NCBI RefSeq assembly: GCF_900104095.1
Contig: NZ_FNJO01000024.1
Location: 1-50,336, forward strand
Length of the DNA stretch: 50,336 bases
Direction of reading: 5' to 3'
DNA from: Ralstonia sp. 25mfcol4.1
Lineage (GTDB): Bacteria > Pseudomonadota > Gammaproteobacteria > Burkholderiales > Burkholderiaceae
This document shows, piece by piece, positions 34,320 through 42,959 of the stretch (position 1 is its first letter; each line of letters starts with the position of its first letter). Below the pieces are notes generated by a model. It was not told the DNA's origin and ran no database searches. It saw only the letters and a program-made list of their open reading frames with translations. The translations under genes were made by a program, and so were the position numbers.

Positions 34320-35558
34320 TCAGTTCGAGGCCACCACCAGCGGTGCGGCCGCCGGCAGGCCCGGTATCGAGGGTGCCGACGGTACAGCAGACGGCGCGGC
34401 CACCGCATCCCGCATCATGGCCGCATGCACCAGCGCCCGGAATTCCCGCCGAAACCTCTCGGGCGAGAACTGCAGCGCATTGCGGCGGCACGCCGCCGGC
34501 TGGAATGGTCCGCTTTCCTCAAACCGGCAAACCGCGCGAACGATATCCTCGACGGTCTGCCGCGGAAAGAATACGCCGGTCCGCAAATCGCGATCACGGC
34601 TGTCGATCACCGTCTCGCGGGCCCCGCCCTGCCCCAGCGCAATCACCGGCGTCCCGCAGGCCTGGGCCTCCACGGCGACGATGCCGAAATCCTCTTCGGC
34701 CGCAAACACAAAAGCCTTGGCACGCTGCATGTGCGCCACCAGCACGTCGGCTGGCTGGTATCCCAGGATGCGCACGTTAGGGGTGGCCATCTCGCGGATG
34801 CGCTCCAGGTCCGGCCCGTCACCGATCACCACGAGTTGCTTGTCCGGCATCGCGGCGAATGCCTCGACGATCAGGCTCACCCGCTTGTAGGGCACCAGCC
34901 GCGATGCCGTCAGGAAGAAGTCCTCGCGCTGCTCGCAGAGGCTGAACTGGTCGATATCCACGGGCGGATAAACCACGGCCGCATCGCGCCCATAGACCTT
35001 GCGGATGCGCCGCGCCACATAGGCGGAGTTGGCGACGAACACATCCACGCCATGCGCGGTGCGATGGTCCCACATCCGCATGTAGTGCAGGATGGCCCGC
35101 GCCAGCCAGCTCTTTGGGCCACGCGTCAGCTTCGACTCGCTCAGGTATTGATGCTGCAGGTCCCATGCATAGCGGATCGGGGAATGGACATAACTGACAT
35201 GCAACTGCCCCGGCCCGGTAATCACCCCCTTGGCAACAGCGTGGCTCGACGAGATCACGAGGTCGTAGGCGGAGAGGTCGAGTTGCTCCACGGCCAGCGG
35301 CATCAGCGGCAGGTACGACCGGAACGACTTGCGGGCGCGGGGCAGCTTCTGGATGAATGTGGTCGTCGCATGCTTGCCCTGCAGCGCCCCGCGCTGGGCA
35401 TCGGGAAAAAAATCGACCACGCTGAACAGGTCGGCCTCGGGCCATATCTTCAGGATCTGTTCAAGTACCCGTTCGGAACCGGCATACGTGACGAGCCATT
35501 CGTGGACGACCGCGACCTTGCCGAAGTCGGCGTCATCGGTGTCGCGTCGTGGGTTCAT
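34320..35558 (-). CDS. Glycosyltransferase family 4, mannosyltransferase-like
   Basis: A 412-residue GT-B-fold enzyme. The early part contains VVHEWLVTYAGSERVLEQILK and HVSYVHSPIRYAWDLQHQYL, the pattern of WbaZ/WbdC-type mannosyltransferases, and the donor-binding EX7E motif is EDFGIVAVE within EEDFGIVAVEAQACGTPV. It probably transfers a sugar, perhaps mannose from GDP-mannose made via manC, to the lipid-linked repeat unit. The start is uncertain: ATG 35558 overlaps the previous stop as ATGA; ATG 35573 would add five residues. An alanine/proline-rich tail follows the domain. Confidence 0.85.
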   Translation of the reverse strand: MNPRRDTDDADFGKVAVVHEWLVTYAGSERVLEQILKIWPEADLFSVVDFFPDAQRGALQGKHATTTFIQKLPRARKSFRSYLPLMPLAVEQLDLSAYDLVISSSHAVAKGVITGPGQLHVSYVHSPIRYAWDLQHQYLSESKLTRGPKSWLARAILHYMRMWDHRTAHGVDVFVANSAYVARRIRKVYGRDAAVVYPPVDIDQFSLCEQREDFFLTASRLVPYKRVSLIVEAFAAMPDKQLVVIGDGPDLERIREMATPNVRILGYQPADVLVAHMQRAKAFVFAAEEDFGIVAVEAQACGTPVIALGQGGARETVIDSRDRDLRTGVFFPRQTVEDIVRAVCRFEESGPFQPAACRRNALQFSPERFRREFRALVHAAMMRDAVAAPSAVPSAPSIPGLPAAAPLVVASN

Positions 35559-36664
35559 CGTTGTGGAAGGCATGGGGATATCTCGCCAAGTAGCCGCGCG
35601 GCGGTGTCGCGCCAGGAATACCGCTGCACATGTGCGTAGCCGCGCTGCCGCATCGCGTCGCGCAACGTGCCGTCCTGCATCACATACGTAAGCAGTTCGC
35701 CGAATTCGGCCGGCTTGGTGGGCCGGAAATAGAGCGCAGCGGTGCCGCACGCCTCGCGCACCGAAGGCAGGTTCGACGCGAGAACGGGGCAGCCCAGCGT
35801 CATGGCCTCCACGGGCGGCAGGCCATAGCCTTCATACAACGACGGGAAGACAAAACAGGCCGCATCGCGGAACAGTGCCTTCAGGTCGGCATCGTCGACA
35901 TAGCCAAGCCGTGTGACCGGCGCCGCGTCATCGTTGTGCACCGGCCGGAACACGCTTGCCGAACCGCCAACGATCACCACGTCATAGTCGGCCCCGCGCA
36001 GCATGCCCACGGCTTCCACTACCAGCCGGAAGTTCTTGTGATAGCTGGCGCTGCTGACCGCCAGCACATAGGGCCGATCCGACAGCCCGTACTTGCGCCG
36101 GATACCGGTCACGTCCGGCAAGCGCAGCATATGGTCGCCACTGAGTGGCAGCACGCCGATCTTCCGGCCCGGGATGCGATAGGCGTCCGCAATCTCCCGG
36201 CGCGAAAACTCCGATACGGTTAGCACCCTGCGTGCCACACGCCCGACCCACGGCGCCATGACCCGATACCACGAGCGGAACGCCCGCGAATACGCCTGCG
36301 GCACGCGCACCGGCGCCGCATCGTGCATGACGGTCACCTGGTTCCGGTACAGCAACGGCGCCGCATTGCACAGGTTCAACAACAGCGACCCGCGCGCCGC
36401 CAGCGGCAGGCTGACCTGCTCCCAAAGCTGACCGCTACGGCGCCCGATGACATGCCCGACCGTCCGTACACGCAGGTGTGGGAACTCGCCCGAATCGACG
36501 TCCACGCCAGGCGGCACGAGCACTTCGAACGACAGGCCGGCCGTGGTGCGATCATTGTCGGCCACCAGCCGGTCGATGGCGCGCACTACCTCGTGCGCGA
36601 AACGGTCGACGCCGGTGGCGCGCCGCCCCAGGAAGCGCCCATTGATGGCGATGGTCTTTGGCAT
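35555..36664 (-). CDS. Glycosyltransferase family 4
   Basis: A 369-residue GT-B enzyme. The N-terminus INGRFLGRRATGVDRFAHEVVRAI resembles mannosyl- and rhamnosyltransferases that begin with a G-x-R-x6-GV-x-R-F pattern. The donor motif is SLYEGYGLPPVEAM (EX7E), after VFPS. It is a cytoplasmic enzyme extending the repeat unit on undecaprenyl-PP. A TAGGAG ribosome site nine bases before ATG 36664 sets the start. The stop overlaps the next gene by four bases. Donor sugar is not certain. Confidence 0.86.
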   Translation of the reverse strand: MPKTIAINGRFLGRRATGVDRFAHEVVRAIDRLVADNDRTTAGLSFEVLVPPGVDVDSGEFPHLRVRTVGHVIGRRSGQLWEQVSLPLAARGSLLLNLCNAAPLLYRNQVTVMHDAAPVRVPQAYSRAFRSWYRVMAPWVGRVARRVLTVSEFSRREIADAYRIPGRKIGVLPLSGDHMLRLPDVTGIRRKYGLSDRPYVLAVSSASYHKNFRLVVEAVGMLRGADYDVVIVGGSASVFRPVHNDDAAPVTRLGYVDDADLKALFRDAACFVFPSLYEGYGLPPVEAMTLGCPVLASNLPSVREACGTAALYFRPTKPAEFGELLTYVMQDGTLRDAMRQRGYAHVQRYSWRDTAARLLGEISPCLPQR

Positions 36665-36675
36665 CGCGTGCGCTC

Positions 36676-37707
36676 CTAGAGGCCGGCCCGCGCGAGCGGG
36701 TTGGCGATGTATCGCACCACACGGTTGCTGAACGACGCCACCGGCAACAGGCAAAGCGTGGTCAGGCATCCGACCGCCACCTTCTTGCGCAGGCTCCAGA
36801 ACGGATTGGCCGCGATGGTATGGAAGTACCGCCCGGATTCGTGCTGGAACCAGTGCCACCGGCGCGCCAGCGTCGCGCCATACACGTGCTGCGCGAACCG
36901 GGCCTTCTCCAGGGAGAAATCCAGCACGCCCGGGGGCAGTTCGATGCCGAGCCGATCCTTCGCAAGGTCCCGCAGGATCTGCCAGCGCCGCGCCGACTGC
37001 CGGGCACCGGCCATCGCGTCCTCGGCATTGGCGAGCGACAGATCGCTGCCCTGCGCGTCGCCGCGCGTGTAGCGGTGTACCCGATAGCCGCCCAGCGCCA
37101 TCTCGACCGCGCCGACGTCGCCCAGCAGCGCCACCCCGTAGATCGCGTAGAAATCGGCGCCATGCATGTTGTCTGCACCCACCGGCACCGGAAAGATGCG
37201 GCGCAGCGCGTCCACGCGATACGCATTGCCCGAGCCGGGCGGCGACGGATACAGCCATCCGGCTCGCAGCATCCGCCCGCATCCGTCTGCGTGAATCGAC
37301 TGCGGCACCTGGACGCCGGTGGGCACGCCATCGGCCGTCATGACATCGAGCCGGTACTGCACCTTGACCGGGTCACCCTTGGCAAAGGCCGCCAGGACCG
37401 TGGCAGCGGCTTCGGGATACAGCGTATCGTCGGCATCCAGAAAAAGCACATACGGCGTGCGCACACGTTCTAGCGCATGGTTGTACGCGGCTACCTGTCC
37501 GCCGTTCCGCTGGAACACGGCTTCCACGCGCCCGCCATAGCCCTCGATGATCGCTCGCGAGCCATCGGTGGAGCCGTCGTCGATCACCATGACGTGCACG
37601 GGCGTGAACTGTCCCAGCGCCGAATCAATGGCGCCCGCCACGTACCGCGCATAGTTGTAGTTGGCAATCACAACAGTGAGCGCGGGCAATGCGACAGGGT
37701 CCGGCAT
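36676..37707 (-). CDS. Glycosyltransferase family 2
   Basis: A 343-residue GT-A enzyme. TVVIANYNYARYVAGAIDSAL (11-31), DDGSTDGS (43-50) and LFLDADD (89-94, metal-binding) are the family motifs. The C-terminus has a helical, partly hydrophobic stretch (VGCLTTLCLLPVASFSNRVVRYI) that may bind the membrane. It likely adds one sugar of the repeat unit. Start ATG 37707 follows ACGGAGG. Within the operon it lies 11 bases before the GT4 gene. Donor is unknown. Confidence 0.87.
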   Translation of the reverse strand: MPDPVALPALTVVIANYNYARYVAGAIDSALGQFTPVHVMVIDDGSTDGSRAIIEGYGGRVEAVFQRNGGQVAAYNHALERVRTPYVLFLDADDTLYPEAAATVLAAFAKGDPVKVQYRLDVMTADGVPTGVQVPQSIHADGCGRMLRAGWLYPSPPGSGNAYRVDALRRIFPVPVGADNMHGADFYAIYGVALLGDVGAVEMALGGYRVHRYTRGDAQGSDLSLANAEDAMAGARQSARRWQILRDLAKDRLGIELPPGVLDFSLEKARFAQHVYGATLARRWHWFQHESGRYFHTIAANPFWSLRKKVAVGCLTTLCLLPVASFSNRVVRYIANPLARAGL

Positions 37708-37730
37708 GGTGGCCTCCGTGATGAGTGGCG

Positions 37731-38744
37731 CTACAGCGAGTAGTCGGCGTGGAAGCCGAGCCGGCTGGCCTCGCCATCCGCAATTGCGCGCTCCAGCAGC
37801 CGCAGCCGCGCGCCGGCGTTGCGGCGCTTGCCATACAGGCGCAGCAGTCGCAGGAACACGAAGCGGTTGAGCCGGTACATCAGTCCGGACGTGGACCAGT
37901 GGTTGCGGTCGAACCACGCCTGGTTGCGGCTGCTGTAGTAGGCGCGAAAATCCGAACCGCTCAGCAACATGCATTCGAAGTGGTTTTTCCAGTTGCGCTT
38001 GACGTTCCAGGAGCCTTCCAGGTCTTCGAGCCGCGCGGCCGTTACCAACGCAATGCATCCGCCACGCGCCGTCAGCCGCCACGTGTACTCCGTATCGTCG
38101 GCGTACAGCACCAGCTCGGGCACCGGCAGCCCCAGATCCACATACATCTCGCGATGTCCCAGCAGCCCCCCGTACGGCGCGAACGGCAGATGCACCACCT
38201 CTGGAATCGCGTCGGGTCGTGGTCTGCCCCACGGCGTACGCCGCCAGATCTTGTATGGGATGCGCCCCACGTGAAAGCCGAAGTAGCTCGAGCGCGGCGG
38301 CATCGCCAGGCCCGCCGGCACGCCCGCCGCGATGTCGCCCTGGTGATCGGGACGGAACCCGAGCACCGCCGCGCGGCGACGGCCGTGCTTGCGCGTGAGC
38401 ACGTCCAGCTGATGGCAGAGCACGTCGAGCGCGCCCTCGCACGGTGCATTGTCGTCATCCATCAGCCAGATGTAGTCGGTGGTATCGCGTTCCAGCGCCT
38501 GCGCGATGCCCACCGCATAGCCGTTGGCCGATCCCGTGTTGGCGGCGAGCCGCACGATCGTGACGCGCTTGCCCCAGGCGGCCTCCAGCGGTGAGAGATC
38601 AGCAGTGGCGTTGTTGCTGACGACAATGGCGTGCGACACGCCTTCGTGCTCGAAGCTGCGCCGCAGCAGTTCGGCGCAGTAGTGCAGGCGGTCGCCGTAG
38701 GTGACGGTTACCAGCGTGATGCGCTTGTGGTGCAGGTGCGCCAT
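37731..38744 (-). CDS. Glycosyltransferase family 2, rhamnosyl/galactofuranosyl type
   Basis: A 337-residue GT-A enzyme. LVTVTYGDRLHYCAELLRRSF starts the domain, the metal site is LMDDDNAPCEGAL (DDDN at 96-99), and YADDTEYTWRL plus WNVKRNWKNHFECMLL fall in the acceptor half; this combination is close to rhamnosyl- and galactofuranosyltransferase relatives. With dTDP-rhamnose made by the rml genes, rhamnose is a reasonable donor guess. It lies 14 bases after wzc. Confidence 0.82.
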   Translation of the reverse strand: MAHLHHKRITLVTVTYGDRLHYCAELLRRSFEHEGVSHAIVVSNNATADLSPLEAAWGKRVTIVRLAANTGSANGYAVGIAQALERDTTDYIWLMDDDNAPCEGALDVLCHQLDVLTRKHGRRRAAVLGFRPDHQGDIAAGVPAGLAMPPRSSYFGFHVGRIPYKIWRRTPWGRPRPDAIPEVVHLPFAPYGGLLGHREMYVDLGLPVPELVLYADDTEYTWRLTARGGCIALVTAARLEDLEGSWNVKRNWKNHFECMLLSGSDFRAYYSSRNQAWFDRNHWSTSGLMYRLNRFVFLRLLRLYGKRRNAGARLRLLERAIADGEASRLGFHADYSL

Positions 38745-38758
38745 GGCGGTTCTCCGTA

Positions 38759-40960
38759 TCAGGCTGGCGTGCCGGGATGACCTTCGGTCGCGCCGTAGGC
38801 GTAGCTGTAGCGATGGAGCGTGCCGGTGAAGTCGTTGAAGATCACCCCGCGTACCGCGACACTCGCCTGGGCCAGTCGCCGCGTGCTTTCATCGATCTGT
38901 TCGACCGTGGTCACCCGGTGGCGCGCCACCATGAACACCGTGCCGGCAAGGCGTCCCAGGACCAGCGCATCGGCCACCGGCAGCAGCGGCGGGCCGTCGA
39001 GCACCACCATGTCGTATTGCGCTGCCACCCGCTGGACCAGTGCAGACAACTCGGGCTGCAGCAGCAATTCGCTTGGGCCCGCCGTAAGCGCGCCTGTCGA
39101 CAGGAAGTCCAGGCCATGCGCCACGTCACGCCGGATCGCGACGCCGGCCTCGCAGGTGCCGGCGAGCACTTCGGCCAAGCCCGGTCCGCGATCGACCCGG
39201 AAACGCTTGTGCAGCACGCCATTACGCAGGTCGGCATCGATCAGCAGCACACGCCGCTTCGACGCGCCGGCCAGTGTCGCCAGGTTCGCCGCGACGAACG
39301 ACTTGCCCACCCCCGCGGTGGGTCCCGTGATCAGCACCACTCGGTTGGGCGCGTCGCTTAGCGCAAAATGCAGGGTGGTCCGCACCGCGCGCAGGCTTTC
39401 AATGGCCGCGTCGGGCAGTTGCGCGTGGCCGCCGCGCAGATGGCTCCGCGCCGTGCCCAGCGGACCGGTCAGGCGGCTGCGCGGCACCGTCGCATAGACG
39501 GGAATGCCCGTGGCAATCTCGATCTCCTCGCGATCCTGCACCGTGCCCACGATACGGCGACGCACCATCGCCAGCAGGATGCCCACGAGCAGTCCCGTCA
39601 GCAGTGACCCCGCCACGGCCACGCCGCGCCGGGGCTTGATCGGTGTCTCGGGCGGGGTGGCCGGGTCGATGAGCCGCACGTTCGCCACCTTGCCGGCCCG
39701 CACCAGCGTCAGTTGCTGGCGCGCGTTCAGCCGGTTCGTGTACAACTCCGTGTCCACCTGCATGTCGCGCTGCAGTTGCAGCACCTTCTGTTCGATCAGC
39801 GGCAACTGGCGCGTCCGTCCCTGTACGACGGAAAACGCGGCCTGCGCCTCGCGCAACTGTCCGTCGATGGCCTGCAATGCCGGGTGCTTCTCGGTGTACT
39901 GCGTCAGCAGTTCCTGGCGCTTCTGACGCAGGTCCACGAGCCGGGTCTCTGCCTCCACGCTTTGCTGCAGCAGCGCCCGGGCCTCCTGGCTGGTATCGAC
40001 GGTACCCTGCTGGGCGCGAAAGGCGTTGTAGCGGCTTTCGGATTCCCCGAGCTGCTTTTTCAGTTGCGGCAACTGCTCGTCCAGGAATCGGATCGACTTG
40101 TCCGCTTCCTCGGAGCGGCGGCGCACGTTCTGGTCGACATATTCCCGGCCAATTTCGTTGAGGATGCGCGAAGCCTGGACCGGATCGACGCTGTCCAGCG
40201 ATACGCCGATGATGTTCGACTGCTTGCCCCGTTCGCCAATGGCCAGCGTTTTCTGCAGCCATTCAGTGGTCGCGGTCTCGGAATAGCGTTTCAGCGTGAA
40301 GCTGGCGCCGGCCTGCCCATCCGCAGTGCGTACCAGCAGCGCCAGCGGCCCGCGCGGCGTGTCGGCGCGCAGCAGTATGCCGACGCGGCCTTGCAGCGAC
40401 ACCACCGGGCCGCCGAACGTCGAGGACAGCTCGAGGGTGAAGGCACCGTGCTCGCCCAGCGTGAGCGTGAATGGCTGGCCCTGATAGGCCGCGGGCACGT
40501 CAAACGTAGTGACGTCGATACGTTCCTTACCATAGACGTGCCCGCCGATCGGGCGGGAATAGCCCTCGGCACGCTCGGCCAGCCACCAGCCGATCACCGG
40601 CAGGTAGCGCGGCGTGACGTCGAGATGGAGTCGGAGCGCATCCACCGCACGCGACACCACCATGCGCGAACTGAGGACCTGGATCTCGGACGTCGTGTCG
40701 GGCTTGATCTCGGGCGTAAGCTTCGGGTCCCCCGACGTGGAACGGTTCTCGATGGTGCTTGGCTCTACCTGGATCAGCATGTCCGAGCGGTAGACCGGGC
40801 GCGTGAACACGGCATAGGCGATCCCGGCCAGCAGGCAGGCCGATGTCGTGCACACGATCAGCCACCGGCTTGCCGCCAGCGTCGTCAGCGGGTTCATGGC
40901 ACGCACCGCCGGGCGTGGCGCAGGGTCATATGCCGGATTTGCCAGGTACGAGGTGTTCAT
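38759..40960 (-). CDS. wzc: Wzc-type polysaccharide co-polymerase / tyrosine autokinase
   Basis: A 733-residue inner-membrane protein. A Wzz-type domain with two membrane segments (near residues 31-50 and 445-467) encloses a long coiled-coil periplasmic part. The kinase half has Walker A GPTAGVGKS (Lys553), the bacterial tyrosine kinase motif VLLIDADLRNG, and Walker B MVVLDGPPLLPV. The C-terminus HRYSYAYGATEG has only three tyrosines, fewer than E. coli Wzc. With Wza and Wzy it sets chain length and export. No phosphatase (Wzb) gene is adjacent. Start follows GGAGA. Confidence 0.93.
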   Translation of the reverse strand: MNTSYLANPAYDPAPRPAVRAMNPLTTLAASRWLIVCTTSACLLAGIAYAVFTRPVYRSDMLIQVEPSTIENRSTSGDPKLTPEIKPDTTSEIQVLSSRMVVSRAVDALRLHLDVTPRYLPVIGWWLAERAEGYSRPIGGHVYGKERIDVTTFDVPAAYQGQPFTLTLGEHGAFTLELSSTFGGPVVSLQGRVGILLRADTPRGPLALLVRTADGQAGASFTLKRYSETATTEWLQKTLAIGERGKQSNIIGVSLDSVDPVQASRILNEIGREYVDQNVRRRSEEADKSIRFLDEQLPQLKKQLGESESRYNAFRAQQGTVDTSQEARALLQQSVEAETRLVDLRQKRQELLTQYTEKHPALQAIDGQLREAQAAFSVVQGRTRQLPLIEQKVLQLQRDMQVDTELYTNRLNARQQLTLVRAGKVANVRLIDPATPPETPIKPRRGVAVAGSLLTGLLVGILLAMVRRRIVGTVQDREEIEIATGIPVYATVPRSRLTGPLGTARSHLRGGHAQLPDAAIESLRAVRTTLHFALSDAPNRVVLITGPTAGVGKSFVAANLATLAGASKRRVLLIDADLRNGVLHKRFRVDRGPGLAEVLAGTCEAGVAIRRDVAHGLDFLSTGALTAGPSELLLQPELSALVQRVAAQYDMVVLDGPPLLPVADALVLGRLAGTVFMVARHRVTTVEQIDESTRRLAQASVAVRGVIFNDFTGTLHRYSYAYGATEGHPGTPA

Positions 40961-40988
40961 GACGAATGTCTCCAGGAATTCGCAAGGC

Positions 40989-42188
40989 CTACGGCGCCAG
41001 GGCCCGGCTTGCGGTCGCGGTCTGCGCGGTCGGCAGGAGCAGGTTGACCACCCGGCTCCAGCGCACGAGCGATGACGTGTCGACGAACACCACGTCGTTT
41101 GCCTGCAGCGCAAACCCGTCGGCCAGCGCCATCGCCGAAGGCGTGCTGGCATCCAGATGGAAGACACGGGGCTGCGTGCCGCCGTTGCCGCGCACCACAT
41201 ACACCTGCTGCGCATCGCCCGAGTACTGGCTCACGCCGCCCGCGTCGCCCAGCGCCTGGTTCAGGCTCAACTTGCCGTTGTTCATCGTCAGCGCGGCGTT
41301 GCGTGCCACCTCGCCAATCACATAGACCTTGCTGTCGGTCGCGGCATAGACGCGCACGAGGTCGCCATCGCGCAGCAGGATGTCAGACGGATTCGCGCCT
41401 TTCGCGATCAGATCGGGCAAACTCACGCGCGCCGTTTGCTCGCCGCGCGTGACGGCAATCCAGGACCGGTCCGCCGCCGCGCTGAACCCGCCGGCGCGGT
41501 TGATGGCCTCGGGCAACGTCATCGGCACGTCGTTGATGATCTGCAGGCCGGCCTGCTGCACGGCGCCGTCCATGTACACGCGCTTGCTGCGATACGCCTG
41601 GATGCGCAGCGTCACCTGTGGATTTCGCACATACTCGGCCAGCCGCTGCGTGAGGCGCTCGCGCGCTTCGGCCTCGGTCAGGCCGGCAACCGGCACCATG
41701 CCGACAAAGGCGTACTGAACATTGCCGCGCGCGTCGACGGTGTATCCCGTGACCACGGCATTCGACCCCGACGTATCGACGCCGCTCGTCACCTGCAGCG
41801 CAGGCAGGTTCAGTTCGGGATGCCCCCAGACCACGATGCTGAGCACATCGCCTGGACCCAGCACGTAAGGACGCGGCTTGTCGAATAGCGCGCGCACCTC
41901 GGGTGCCACGCCATCGGGTTGCGCCGCCCGCTGCGACGCGAGCAGCGCGCTGTCGATCTCGACCAGACTGTCGCGCGACACAGACTGCACGCCCTGCATC
42001 GGCGGCAGACTGGTTACCGTCGCGGCTGGCTGCGACGCTTCCTGGCCCGGCTGCGGCGCCGACGCGGTGGCCTTGAAAGTCATGCCCGGTGCCATGGCGC
42101 AGCCGCCCAGGAAGTGCAGTACCACCCCCCAGAGCAGGACGGCAGCCAGGCGCTTGCGCCAGGGCAGGTCAGTATGCGCCACGACCAT
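40989..42188 (-). CDS. wza: Wza-type outer-membrane polysaccharide export lipoprotein
   Basis: A 399-residue exported protein. The signal peptide ends in the lipobox LGGC (Cys30), so it is an outer-membrane lipoprotein. The Poly_export domain starts at YVLGPGDVLSIVVWGHPEL (about residue 108) and is followed by two SLBB-type repeats (KRVYMDGAVQQAGLQ, KVYVIGEVARNAAL). Like Wza it would form the export channel. The start overlaps the sugar transferase gene by 20 bases and wzc begins 28 bases after the stop. Confidence 0.93.
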   Translation of the reverse strand: MVVAHTDLPWRKRLAAVLLWGVVLHFLGGCAMAPGMTFKATASAPQPGQEASQPAATVTSLPPMQGVQSVSRDSLVEIDSALLASQRAAQPDGVAPEVRALFDKPRPYVLGPGDVLSIVVWGHPELNLPALQVTSGVDTSGSNAVVTGYTVDARGNVQYAFVGMVPVAGLTEAEARERLTQRLAEYVRNPQVTLRIQAYRSKRVYMDGAVQQAGLQIINDVPMTLPEAINRAGGFSAAADRSWIAVTRGEQTARVSLPDLIAKGANPSDILLRDGDLVRVYAATDSKVYVIGEVARNAALTMNNGKLSLNQALGDAGGVSQYSGDAQQVYVVRGNGGTQPRVFHLDASTPSAMALADGFALQANDVVFVDTSSLVRWSRVVNLLLPTAQTATASRALAP

Positions 42189-42915
42189 GGATCACCACGC
42201 CGATTGTCTTGAACAGGATCACGATATCGCCAGCAAAGGTCCAGTTGCGGACGTAGGCGACATCCAGCGTCACACGCTTGTCGTAATCGGCATCGTTGCG
42301 TCCGCTGACCTGCCAGAGCCCGGTGATGCCGGGCAGCACGCGCAGGTAGTAGGACACCGACTCGCCGTAGCGTTCCAGCTCCTTTTCCACCACCGGACGC
42401 GGCCCGACCAGGCTCATGTCGCCGCGCACCACGTTCCATAGCTGCGGCAACTCGTCGATACTGGTCTTGCGGATAAAGCGCCCCAGCGCCGTAACCCGCA
42501 CGTCGTTGCGCAGCTTGAAATCCTTCTCCCATTCCGCGCGTGCCGCCGGATCACTGGCGAGCAGTTCCTTGAGCACCGCATCGGCATTGCGCACCATCGA
42601 GCGGAACTTCAGGCAACGAAATTTGCGGCCATCCATCCCGACCCGGGTATGACCGAACACGCACGGACCGCCGTCGCGCATCACGAGCAGGGCCACGGTC
42701 AGCATCAGCGGCGACAGCAGGAGCAACAGCACCAGCGCCGCGCCAACATCGAACGCACGCTTGGCGGCATGGCCGTAAGCGCCGGCGTAACGCTGGCCGG
42801 CGTCGTGCGACGGTGCGAAGCTACCGGCCAGGCCCGGCGACAAGGCCGACGATGCGGCGGTAAAGCGCGTGGGCAGGATGCCCGATCTGGCAAGCAGTGA
42901 TTTGATGAAGCGCAT
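42169..42915 (-). CDS. Undecaprenyl-phosphate sugar-1-phosphate transferase (WcaJ/WbaP C-terminal type)
   Basis: A 248-residue membrane enzyme starting repeat-unit synthesis by moving a sugar-1-phosphate to undecaprenyl phosphate. It has the short, monotopic form: KRAFDV (52-57), a hydrophobic helix (58-79), KFRSM (103-107), then DELPQLWNVVRGDMSLVGPRPV and YDKRVTLDVAYV. The long N-terminal membrane region of WbaP is absent. Which sugar (glucose or galactose-1-phosphate) cannot be told. Start ATG 42915 follows GGGAGAAGG. It overlaps wza by 20 bases. Confidence 0.92.
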   Translation of the reverse strand: MRFIKSLLARSGILPTRFTAASSALSPGLAGSFAPSHDAGQRYAGAYGHAAKRAFDVGAALVLLLLLSPLMLTVALLVMRDGGPCVFGHTRVGMDGRKFRCLKFRSMVRNADAVLKELLASDPAARAEWEKDFKLRNDVRVTALGRFIRKTSIDELPQLWNVVRGDMSLVGPRPVVEKELERYGESVSYYLRVLPGITGLWQVSGRNDADYDKRVTLDVAYVRNWTFAGDIVILFKTIGVVIHGRGAY

Positions 42916-42959
42916 GGCGCCTTCTCCCGTAAGCCAAGGGGTGGACGATGACGCGATGT

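Noticed and set aside
33199..34890. 563-codon open frame on the plus strand
   Set aside because: It lies antisense to the polymerase and GT4 genes, is rich in Arg/Gln/His and has no domain; a shadow of GC-rich coding sequence.
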